Shown: positions 1 through 4,728 of the stretch, in pieces | Numbering within the stretch: position 1 is the first letter of the stretch | Layout of the letters: each line of letters begins with the position of its first letter | NCBI GenBank assembly: GCA_001775255.1 | Contig: MFCJ01000143.1 | Location: 4,677 to 9,998 of the forward strand | DNA length: 5,322 nucleotides | Reading direction: 5' to 3' | Source: Candidatus Dadabacteria bacterium RIFCSPHIGHO2_12_FULL_53_21 | Lineage (GTDB): Bacteria > Desulfobacterota_D > UBA1144 > Nemesobacterales > UBA2774 | Position numbers and translations under genes: made by a program | The notes under the pieces: model-generated | What the model was told of the DNA's origin: nothing | The model's input: the letters and a program-made list of their open reading frames with translations, nothing else | The model's database searches: none

Positions 1-1
1 G

Positions 2-676
2 CTAATGAAGGGGATTTACGACGGGGACTTCTCTTTCGGCGAATTGAAAAAGCACGGGGACTTCGGCCTGGGGACGCTCAACGACCTCGATGGAGAGATG
101 ATAGGGCTCGACGGGGTTTTCTATCAGGTGAGATCGGACGGGAAGGTATTCGTGGTGCCCGATGCGGCGAGGACCCCGTTTGCGGCGGTCACGTTTTTTG
201 AGCCGGACAAGAGCCTCACGCTCAAGAAGCCGCTCGGATGCAGGGAGCTCGAAAGCTATATCGAAACCCTTTTACCTTCGAAAAATATATTCTACGCCCT
301 CCGGGTGGAAGGATCATTCGATAATGTAAAAACGAGAAGCGTGCCGAGACAGAAAAAACCGTTCCCGCCGCTTACGGAAGCGGTCAAGCACCAATCGTAC
401 TTCGAGCTCGAAGACGTAAGGGGGACCATGGCGGGTTTCTGGCTGCCGGAATACATGAAGGATATAAACGCGGCCGGATTCCACCTGCATTTTATAGCCG
501 AAGACAAAGAATCGGGGGGGCACGTGCTCGACTGCACGATAAGTGACGTGAAAATAGAAATCGATTATTCGAGAGGACTCGATATATCGCTTCCGGAAAC
601 GAGCGATTTTTATAACGCGGATTTAACAACAACCGGCGGCAGCGAAGTGAACGAGGCGGAAAACGGGAAAAAATAA
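2..676 (+). CDS. alpha-acetolactate decarboxylase, 5' end outside window
   Basis: This enzyme (EC 4.1.1.5) decarboxylates (S)-2-acetolactate to (R)-acetoin, the committed step to acetoin and 2,3-butanediol. Numbering from the ATG at position 5, family signatures run the whole length: IYDGDF at 4-9, HGDFGLGT at 17-24, LDGEMIGLDG at 28-37, VKTRSVP at 108-114, RGTMAGFW at 139-146, FHLHFI at 159-164 and GGHVLD at 171-176. H160, H162 and H173 match the zinc-binding histidines of the family; E31, R111 and possibly E219 near the C-terminus match other active-site residues, as far as I recall the Brevibacillus enzyme. The frame stays open upstream of the ATG (CTA at 2-4), and family members have about 30 more N-terminal residues, so this ATG is probably internal and the true start, with any signal peptide, lies left of the window. 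It is followed after 23 nt by the cyclase gene, suggesting co-transcription. No acetolactate synthase gene is visible. Confidence 0.95.
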   Translation, partial: LMKGIYDGDFSFGELKKHGDFGLGTLNDLDGEMIGLDGVFYQVRSDGKVFVVPDAARTPFAAVTFFEPDKSLTLKKPLGCRELESYIETLLPSKNIFYALRVEGSFDNVKTRSVPRQKKPFPPLTEAVKHQSYFELEDVRGTMAGFWLPEYMKDINAAGFHLHFIAEDKESGGHVLDCTISDVKIEIDYSRGLDISLPETSDFYNADLTTTGGSEVNEAENGKK

Positions 677-688
677 CGGGCATCAAAT

Positions 689-698
689 AAGGGTGAGG
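689..698 (+). promoter_or_regulatory. ribosome binding site of the cyclase gene
   Basis: The purine-rich stretch AAGGGTGAGG lies just before the ATG at 700, with AAGGG about 6 nt from the start codon. It is the only convincing Shine-Dalgarno sequence in front of any start in this window, and it supports ATG 700 as the start. The next ATG in another frame, at 734, has no such signal. Confidence 0.65.
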
Positions 699-699
699 G

Positions 700-1524
700 A
701 TGAAAATCGATATTAAGACGATCGCACTCAGTCTTGCTTTTGTTATTTCTACAGTATGCGCGGAGAGGGGATTCTCTCAGCAGGCTCCGGCGCAATTCCC
801 TCAGGGGGAATGGATCGACCTCACTCACGATTTTTCGAGCGACACGGTTTACTGGCCGACGGGAGATGGGTTCAAGCTCGAGACCGTATTCGACGGGACT
901 ACCGACAAGGGCTATTATTACGCCGCCAATAAATATACGGCTGAGGAGCACGGGGGGACCCATATAGACGCGCCCCGGCACTTTGCTGAGGGCAGGCAGA
1001 CTCTCGACGAAATACCCCTCGAAAGCCTCACAGGCAACGCTATAGTTATCGACGTATCGAAGAAAGCCGCGTCCGACCCCGATTACCAAATCGGCATAGA
1101 AGACTTTACGGAATGGGAGGGCGTCAACGGAAGGATCCCCGGCGATTCCATAGTCCTCCTCAATACGGGTTATGCGAAGTATTGGCCGGACAAGGTGAAA
1201 TATATGGGGACGGATAAAAAGGGACAGGAGGCGGTCAAGGAGCTTCATTTCCCGGGCCTCGACCCCGCGGCCGCAAAGTGGCTGACGGAAAACCGTAATA
1301 TAAACGCTATAGGCCTCGACACCCCGAGCATAGATTACGGGCAGTCGCAGCTATTCGAAAGCCACAGGACCTTGTTCAGCGAGAACATCCCGGCCTTCGA
1401 GAACGTCGCGAACCTGGACAGGCTGCCGCCGAAGGGCGCTTTCGTAATCGCGCTCCCGATGAAAATAAAAGGCGGGAGCGGAGGGCCTCTCAGGATCGTG
1501 GCGCTTGTCCCTGAAACGAATTGA
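700..1524 (+). CDS. exported cyclase-family (kynurenine formamidase-like) metal hydrolase
   Basis: A 274-residue protein of the cyclase superfamily (Pfam Cyclase, PF04199), the fold of kynurenine formamidase KynB, isatin hydrolase and polyketide cyclases. The hallmark motif HxGTHxDxPxHF is intact: H84-G-G-T-H88-I-D90-A-P92-R-H94-F95. H84, H88 and D90 would bind the divalent metal and H94 would act in catalysis, by family knowledge. WIDLTHDFSSDTVYWPT (38-54) is the usual N-terminal strand and loop, and GLDTPSIDYG (205-214) and the C-terminal GGSGGPLRIVAL segment also fit. The N-terminus looks like a Sec signal: K2 and K6, then a hydrophobic stretch from about 7 to 19, with possible cleavage after V-C-A (21) or just before the mature domain near 28. 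C20 lacks a proper lipobox. The enzyme is therefore probably periplasmic or secreted. The natural substrate cannot be read from sequence; an amide, lactone or cyclic diketone is likely. It sits 23 nt after the acetolactate decarboxylase gene and 17 nt before the next gene. Confidence 0.93.
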   Translation: MKIDIKTIALSLAFVISTVCAERGFSQQAPAQFPQGEWIDLTHDFSSDTVYWPTGDGFKLETVFDGTTDKGYYYAANKYTAEEHGGTHIDAPRHFAEGRQTLDEIPLESLTGNAIVIDVSKKAASDPDYQIGIEDFTEWEGVNGRIPGDSIVLLNTGYAKYWPDKVKYMGTDKKGQEAVKELHFPGLDPAAAKWLTENRNINAIGLDTPSIDYGQSQLFESHRTLFSENIPAFENVANLDRLPPKGAFVIALPMKIKGGSGGPLRIVALVPETN

Positions 1525-1541
1525 GCGGGTAAAATATCAGG

Positions 1542-1937
1542 ATGAAAACCGGAATTCAAACGAGGAAACAGGCGATCGAGGAAGGGAAGCAGAGGGACAT
1601 CACCGAGACGGCGAAGGAAGCGGGCCTGCTCGTCCCCGTCTTTATTACTTCGACGGTCTGGGACAGCTGGATTACGGGCGACGACGCGGGCTCGAAGACA
1701 GAGGAAGATGAGAAAAGAAGACTCAGAAGCGTACTGGATAAACTCCTGTATTTCATAAGAGTCCACCGCCTGAACAATAAATCCAACCTGATATACTTCC
1801 CCGTACCCCTTTCGAGGGCGGGGAAAGAGGAAAACGTGCAGCTGATGTCACACCTGGGCCCCCTCGAAAGAGCGGATCATAGGCCTTGCATCACTATTAT
1901 GACCCCTGAAGAATACGACCTCGAAAAAGGGTCCTGA
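1542..1937 (+). CDS. small protein resembling the DUF6573 family, function unknown
   Basis: A 131-residue soluble protein without signal peptide or membrane segment. The N-terminal pattern TRKQAIEEGKQRDITETAKE (7-26), then AGLLVPVFITSTVW (27-40) and the closing CITIMTPEEYD (116-126), resemble the small family I know as DUF6573, whose members carry TRxQAIxDG...D(V/I)xExAxEAG...PVxxTxxVW and end in a VITIMLPxED-like strand. Those proteins are often annotated on plasmids and actinobacterial replicons, with no known biochemical role. The region between 50 and 66 is charged and probably helical, and RVHRLNNKSNLIYFPVPL (73-90) may form a strand pair. The gene lies 17 nt after the cyclase stop codon and is probably translated from the same mRNA. 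Its ribosome binding site is poor: only AGG directly abuts the ATG. A start-dense frame offset by one (1505 onwards) shows no family resemblance, so I prefer this frame. The DUF assignment is from memory and moderately sure; that the ORF is real is surer. Confidence 0.75.
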   Translation: MKTGIQTRKQAIEEGKQRDITETAKEAGLLVPVFITSTVWDSWITGDDAGSKTEEDEKRRLRSVLDKLLYFIRVHRLNNKSNLIYFPVPLSRAGKEENVQLMSHLGPLERADHRPCITIMTPEEYDLEKGS

Positions 1938-2054
1938 TAAATCCCCCCCTCCCGATACACGTAAACCCGCGCTTTTAAAAAGGCGAAGAAGACTAAAAGA
2001 AACCGCTTTGATATGCCTATCAGTGCCCGGCAAATACAGAATCGCCAAATAATG

Positions 2055-2060
2055 TATAAT
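2055..2060 (+). promoter_or_regulatory. -10 box (TATAAT) before the cysteine desulfurase gene
   Basis: A perfect TATAAT hexamer lies in an AT-rich patch in the 143-nt gap before the desulfurase start. Transcription would begin near 2067, giving a leader of about 14 nt. No TTGACA-like -35 hexamer is present at 16-18 nt spacing (the sequence there is CAAATACA), so the promoter may be weak, depend on an activator, or rely on other contacts. TTGATA at 2008-2013 is too distant to serve. The remainder of the gap (1938-2050) shows no gene, riboswitch or clear terminator. Confidence 0.5.
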
Positions 2061-2080
2061 ATTTACGATCGGGCCGGGTT

Positions 2081-3223
2081 ATGGAATACAGGGAAATCTA
2101 CCTCGATAACAACGCAACGACGAAGCCGCTTCCCGAAGTGAGGGAAGAGGTCTATAAGATACTCGGAGACGAATTCGGGAACCCCTCGAGCGCCCACTCC
2201 ACGGGCGAAAGGGCGAGAAGACACCTCGCGAACGCCAGGGAAAAGGTAGCGGCGCTTATAGGCTCGAGCCCTTCCAAGATCACGTTCACAAGCTCGGGGA
2301 CCGAGTCGAACAATATGGCGTTCTATTCCTCGACGAGGGACAAGGGAAAGAAATGCCGCGTGATCACGACCACCGTCGAGCACTCGTCCATAAGGAAGAT
2401 GTGCAGCTACCTCTGCATAAACGGCGTCGAGATAAAGCTGATAAAGGTCGATCCGAACGGCATAATCGACTTGGGCGAGCTCAGGAAAATGATGAGCGAG
2501 AACACTTCGCTCGTTTCCGTGCAGTGGGTCAACAACGAAACCGGCGTCATTCAGCCTGTCGTCGATGTAGGGGAGATGTGCCGCGAGAGGGGAGTGCCAT
2601 TCCACACGGACGCAGCTCAGGCCGTAGGCAAGCTTGAAATGAAGGCGGAGGAGCTCCCTTTCGATTTCCTTACTTTTACCGGGCACAAATTCCACGGGCC
2701 CCAGGGAGCCGGAGTCATTTACGCCAGGGACAAATTCCTCCTCGTGCCGATACTGTTCGGCGGGTTTCAGGAGGAGGGATTCAGACCGGGGACCGAGAAC
2801 CTGCCCGGGATCGTCGGGCTCGGTAAAGCCTCAGAGCTCAGAAAGAACGATTTGACACGCCTCGCCGCCTACATGAAAGATTTGAGGGACAGGTTCGAAG
2901 CCATGGTGCTCGATTTCGTCCCGGGGGCGAGGGTGAACGGCGATACAAAGAACAGGGTATGCAACACCACGAATATTATGTTCGGAGGAATAGACGGGAG
3001 GAAGCTCGTAAGAGAACTGGACGGGGCGGGCGTGAGGTGCTCCCAGAGCTCCGCATGCACCAACTTCCAGGTCTCGCCCTCGTACGTACTGTGCTCGATG
3101 GGGCTGTCGGAGTCCGAGGCGTATTCAAGCATCCGGTTCAGTTTTTCAGTAGAGAATACTTTTGATGAAGTAGACAAGGCCGTTCATCTGATAAGGGATA
3201 TCTGTGACCGGCTAAGGGTGTAA
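2081..3223 (+). CDS. cysteine desulfurase, group I (NifS/IscS type)
   Basis: A complete 380-residue class V aminotransferase-fold PLP enzyme that takes sulfur from L-cysteine as a persulfide for Fe-S clusters or thio-cofactors (EC 2.8.1.7). Visible landmarks: YLDNNATT (7-14), GNPSSAHSTG (33-42), TSSGTESNN (70-78), EH101 (ring-stacking His), D177 and Q180 in HTDAAQAVGK, the PLP lysine K203 in FTGHKFHGPQGAG, RPGTEN (235-240), the catalytic cysteine C326 in SQSSACTN, and SSIRFSFS (349-356). The stretch from C326 to PSYVL has the same length as in E. coli IscS, so it belongs to group I with the long mobile loop, not the SufS group. The usual SSGSAC is SQSSAC here, and an extra C320 lies six residues before the catalytic one. 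No iscR, iscU or hscBA neighbour is present, so whether it serves general Fe-S assembly, tRNA thiolation or a special pathway is open. The start has no clear Shine-Dalgarno sequence, but MEYREIYLDNNATT is the expected N-terminus. Confidence 0.96.
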   Translation: MEYREIYLDNNATTKPLPEVREEVYKILGDEFGNPSSAHSTGERARRHLANAREKVAALIGSSPSKITFTSSGTESNNMAFYSSTRDKGKKCRVITTTVEHSSIRKMCSYLCINGVEIKLIKVDPNGIIDLGELRKMMSENTSLVSVQWVNNETGVIQPVVDVGEMCRERGVPFHTDAAQAVGKLEMKAEELPFDFLTFTGHKFHGPQGAGVIYARDKFLLVPILFGGFQEEGFRPGTENLPGIVGLGKASELRKNDLTRLAAYMKDLRDRFEAMVLDFVPGARVNGDTKNRVCNTTNIMFGGIDGRKLVRELDGAGVRCSQSSACTNFQVSPSYVLCSMGLSESEAYSSIRFSFSVENTFDEVDKAVHLIRDICDRLRV

Positions 3224-3318
3224 ATACCGCCTGCTTTCCGAACAGCATCGAACCCGGAGCCGTGTCCGGCGCCCCGCATCCGCAGTCCTCCCCGAAAACA
3301 ATCACGGAATAAAACGAC

Positions 3319-3879
3319 ATGGACAGGGAAAGAAAGAACATTCTTGTAACGGGGCTCCCGGGAATAGGGAAAACCACCCTCATAAAGCAGCTCGTCTATG
3401 AGCTGTCGAGGTATAGCCCCCGAGGGTTTTACACCGAGGAGATACGCTACAAAGGGGAGAGGAAGGGGTTCCAGCTCGTGAGCCTGGACGGAAGAAAATC
3501 GATACTCGCCCACGTATTCATCGACAGCCCGTATCAGATCGGGAAGTACAGGGTCGACGTCACCGCTTTCGATTCGTTCCTCGATTCCCTCAGCTTACCG
3601 GAATCGGAGGAGGGCATTATCGTTATCGACGAGATCGGCAAAATGGAATGCCTTTCCGTAAAATTCGTGCGGACGATACAGGAGCTTCTGGACTCGAAAA
3701 ATATCGTTATCGCGACTATAGCCCACACGGACGGGGGCATAAAGGGCAAGATCAAGGAACGGGAGGACGTACGGCTCTTCAGAATGAACCTCGAGAACAG
3801 GGACAGTATAAAAGGCGAGATAATGGAGGCGCTCGGGAATCTGCCGCAGCTGAGCCGGCTGCGGACCTCGAATAGATAA
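3319..3879 (+). CDS. THEP1-type P-loop nucleoside triphosphatase (NTPase_1)
   Basis: A 186-residue protein of the THEP1/nucleoside-triphosphatase family (Pfam NTPase_1, PF03266; compare Aquifex aeolicus aq_1292 and human NTPCR). It hydrolyses NTPs in vitro; its cellular role is not established. Walker A is G12-LPGIG-K18-T19; GFYTEEIR (36-43) and GRKGF-like ERKGF (47-51) are family marks; YQIGKYRVDV (72-81) is the conserved VGKYxVD segment; Walker B is IIVIDEIGKME (100-110) with D104 and E105. The C-terminal third (IATIAHTDGG, 131-140, to the end) fits the usual closing strand and helix. Length is typical for the family (about 170-190). An in-frame TAA at 3310-3312 makes ATG 3319 the first available start. 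It follows the desulfurase gene by 95 nt with no clear promoter in the gap, so read-through transcription is plausible but not shown. No cytoplasmic export or membrane signal is seen. Confidence 0.9.
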   Translation: MDRERKNILVTGLPGIGKTTLIKQLVYELSRYSPRGFYTEEIRYKGERKGFQLVSLDGRKSILAHVFIDSPYQIGKYRVDVTAFDSFLDSLSLPESEEGIIVIDEIGKMECLSVKFVRTIQELLDSKNIVIATIAHTDGGIKGKIKEREDVRLFRMNLENRDSIKGEIMEALGNLPQLSRLRTSNR

Positions 3880-3907
3880 ATCCGTTCGGCAGGAAAAACA
3901 GACGGAT
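3880..3907. terminator. weak hairpin at a convergent gene junction, possible terminator
   Basis: ATCCGT at 3880-3885 pairs with ACGGAT at 3902-3907, extended by one T-G wobble, around a 14-nt loop. It lies between the stop codons of the NTPase gene (+) and the cysteine-repeat gene (-). Read on the minus strand it is followed by TTATCTATT, a modest T-rich tail; read on the plus strand it is followed by AAAAATTT. The stem is short and AT/GC mixed, so termination strength is doubtful. Confidence 0.3.
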
Positions 3908-3928
3908 AAAAATTTACTGATTTGCCGC

Positions 3929-4600
3929 TTACCGCGGGCACGAAGAAAGGCAATTATACTCGACGTCTTTACACCCACTCATGCAGTCGCCGCGCTTCCC
4001 CCCGTCCTTCCCTTCCCCGGCGAACATAGAGCAGGTCCCTTCGCATTCCCCGAGCTTCTCCGCACAGGTCCCGGCGCAGGGGTTATTCTCGAAGACTTCA
4101 GGGTCGAACGTAGGAGTGGCGGCCGGATTGGCACACAGACCGCTGCACTTATCGAGCTCCTCCCGGCAGTCATTCTCACAGTTCGCCCTTTCCACGCTTG
4201 CAGCACCCCCGCCGATAAACCTCGTGCAGGCCTCGGCGCAGTCCCTCGACCTGAACTCGCACGCCCCGGCGCAGGTCTCGTCGCTGTAGGGCTCGGGCTC
4301 GAGCGTGGGTTGCGGTGTCGGGTTCAAGCACCCCTCGTTGCATCCGGCCTCCTCGTTCGCGCATGCCTCAAAGCACTCCCTCTTTTTCCCGCTCTCGACC
4401 CCCCCGCCCATGATCTGGGAGCAGGAGAGCTCGCAATTCTTCTGTGATTCCTCACAGCTGTCGGGACACGAAATCCGAGGGGAACGGTCAGTACCGTCCG
4501 CCCCGCGGGCAAAGCCGGTACAAAGAAAAAGCGGCAGGATGGGTAGTAATATAAGCGATCTTAGGGCTCCGTTAATGGTGTTGTCCGGCATTAATCCCAT
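3929..4600 (-). CDS. secreted protein with three eight-cysteine repeats
   Basis: A 223-residue protein that I do not recognise as a named family. Residues 1-33 look like a Sec signal: R14, a hydrophobic core from about 15 to 30 (LILLPILPLFLC), and possible cleavage after A-R-G (33). C27 is preceded by L-F-L, so there is no proper lipobox. The mature part is three modules of 47 residues (45-91, 110-156, 175-221), each with cysteines spaced C-x3-C-x6-C-x3-C-x15-C-x3-C-x6-C-x3-C. Cysteine positions are 45, 49, 56, 60, 76, 80, 87 and 91, then the same plus 65 and plus 130, giving 24 in all and none outside the modules after the signal. The 15-residue centre of each carries Gly-rich GGG or GEG. 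Linkers of exactly 18 residues are proline-rich (NPTPQPTLEPE; NPAATPTFDPE). The mature protein is acidic. A disulfide-stapled helical-hairpin protein, or a thiol-rich metal (for example Cu(I)) binder, are both possible. It is transcribed convergently with the NTPase gene and divergently from the glycerate kinase gene. The strict cysteine register shows the reading frame is genuine; the open plus-strand frames here are shadows. Confidence 0.9.
   Translation of the reverse strand: MGLMPDNTINGALRSLILLPILPLFLCTGFARGADGTDRSPRISCPDSCEESQKNCELSCSQIMGGGVESGKKRECFEACANEEAGCNEGCLNPTPQPTLEPEPYSDETCAGACEFRSRDCAEACTRFIGGGAASVERANCENDCREELDKCSGLCANPAATPTFDPEVFENNPCAGTCAEKLGECEGTCSMFAGEGKDGGKRGDCMSGCKDVEYNCLSSCPR
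3938..4078 (-). repeat. eight-cysteine module 3 (C-terminal)
   Basis: Codes residues 175-221 of the cysteine-repeat protein. All eight cysteines (175, 179, 186, 190, 206, 210, 217, 221) keep the register of modules 1 and 2. The central loop is SMFAGEGKDGGKRGD, richer in Gly and Lys than the others. The protein ends two residues after the last cysteine. Confidence 0.85.
4133..4273 (-). repeat. eight-cysteine module 2 (middle)
   Basis: Codes residues 110-156 (Cys 110, 114, 121, 125, 141, 145, 152, 156). The opening CAGAC matches CAGTC of module 3, and the central loop TRFIGGGAASVERAN matches the GGG of module 1. The 18-residue linkers on both sides have equal length. DNA identity to the other modules is low by eye, so the duplications are old or the spacing is under selection. 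Confidence 0.85.
4328..4468 (-). repeat. eight-cysteine module 1 (N-terminal)
   Basis: Codes residues 45-91 (Cys 45, 49, 56, 60, 76, 80, 87, 91), starting 11 residues after the predicted signal cleavage site. The central loop is SQIMGGGVESGKKRE. Between cysteines the residues are mostly E, K, N, A, S and Q, suited to helix. Confidence 0.85.
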
Positions 4601-4627
4601 GAAAAGAATCTACCTGTGATTTTACGG

Positions 4628-4633
4628 ATTATA
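4628..4633 (-). promoter_or_regulatory. -10 box (TATAAT) of the cysteine-repeat gene
   Basis: The minus strand reads TTTTATAATCC here, an exact TATAAT. Transcription would start near 4621, about 20 nt before the ATG at 4600, and this short leader holds a weak AGGT at roughly 12 nt from the start. No convincing -35 hexamer lies at 16-18 nt spacing (CTCCGC region). Position and strand agree with the gene, but the promoter is a prediction from one hexamer. Confidence 0.45.
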
Positions 4634-4691
4634 AAACTGAGAAGCTCGCGGCGGAGGAATATAGGGACACCGATAGGGGTACTGCGGTTTG

Positions 4692-4720
4692 TTGTTACAT
4701 TGGCGCGCTCTCGTTATAAT
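4692..4720 (+). promoter_or_regulatory. sigma-70-like promoter of the glycerate kinase gene
   Basis: TTGTTA (4692-4697) and TATAAT (4715-4720) are separated by exactly 17 nt, the optimal spacing; the -35 matches TTGACA at four of six positions. The expected transcription start is about 4726-4728, immediately before the ATG at 4729. This is the best promoter in the window and faces away from the minus-strand -10 box at 4628-4633, making 4601-4728 a divergent promoter region. Confidence 0.65.
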
Positions 4721-4728
4721 TTGAGGCC

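Noticed and set aside
514..520. G7 tract in the acetolactate decarboxylase gene, just before the codon for metal ligand H173, considered as a phase-variable site
   Set aside because: The frame is intact, one 7-base run of G is common in GC-rich coding DNA, and no population variation can be seen. A similar C7 run at 1943-1949 is non-coding.
610..1248. 212-residue open frame on the minus strand
   Set aside because: It lies opposite the acetolactate decarboxylase 3' end and the cyclase gene, both clearly recognisable families; its translation shows no motif.
1970..1985. Inverted repeat CGCTTTT / AAAGGCG after the DUF6573-like gene
   Set aside because: The arms leave only a 2-nt loop, include a wobble pair, and no T-run follows on either strand, so a terminator call is not supported.
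2051..2067. AT-rich imperfect palindrome around the -10 box before the desulfurase gene, considered as an IscR-like operator
   Set aside because: The symmetry has several mismatches and does not match an IscR site I know; AT-rich promoter DNA readily gives such patterns.
2063..2695. 210-residue open frame on the minus strand
   Set aside because: It is fully antisense to the cysteine desulfurase N-terminal half and has no recognisable domain.
3254..3269. Inverted repeat CCGGA-6 nt-TCCGG between the desulfurase and NTPase genes
   Set aside because: A five-base stem without a T-tract is expected by chance in GC-rich sequence.
4519..4522. Cysteine 27 in the signal peptide of the cysteine-repeat protein as a lipoprotein site
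   Set aside because: The residues before it are L-F-L, not a small residue at -1, so the lipobox rule is not met; signal peptidase I cleavage after residue 33 is more likely.
3981..4619. Long open frames on the plus strand (3981-4289 and 4305-4619) across the cysteine-repeat gene
   Set aside because: They are antisense shadows: cysteine codons on the minus strand read as Ala/Thr and similar codons here. The translation has no family pattern, while the minus strand shows a signal peptide and a perfect cysteine register.
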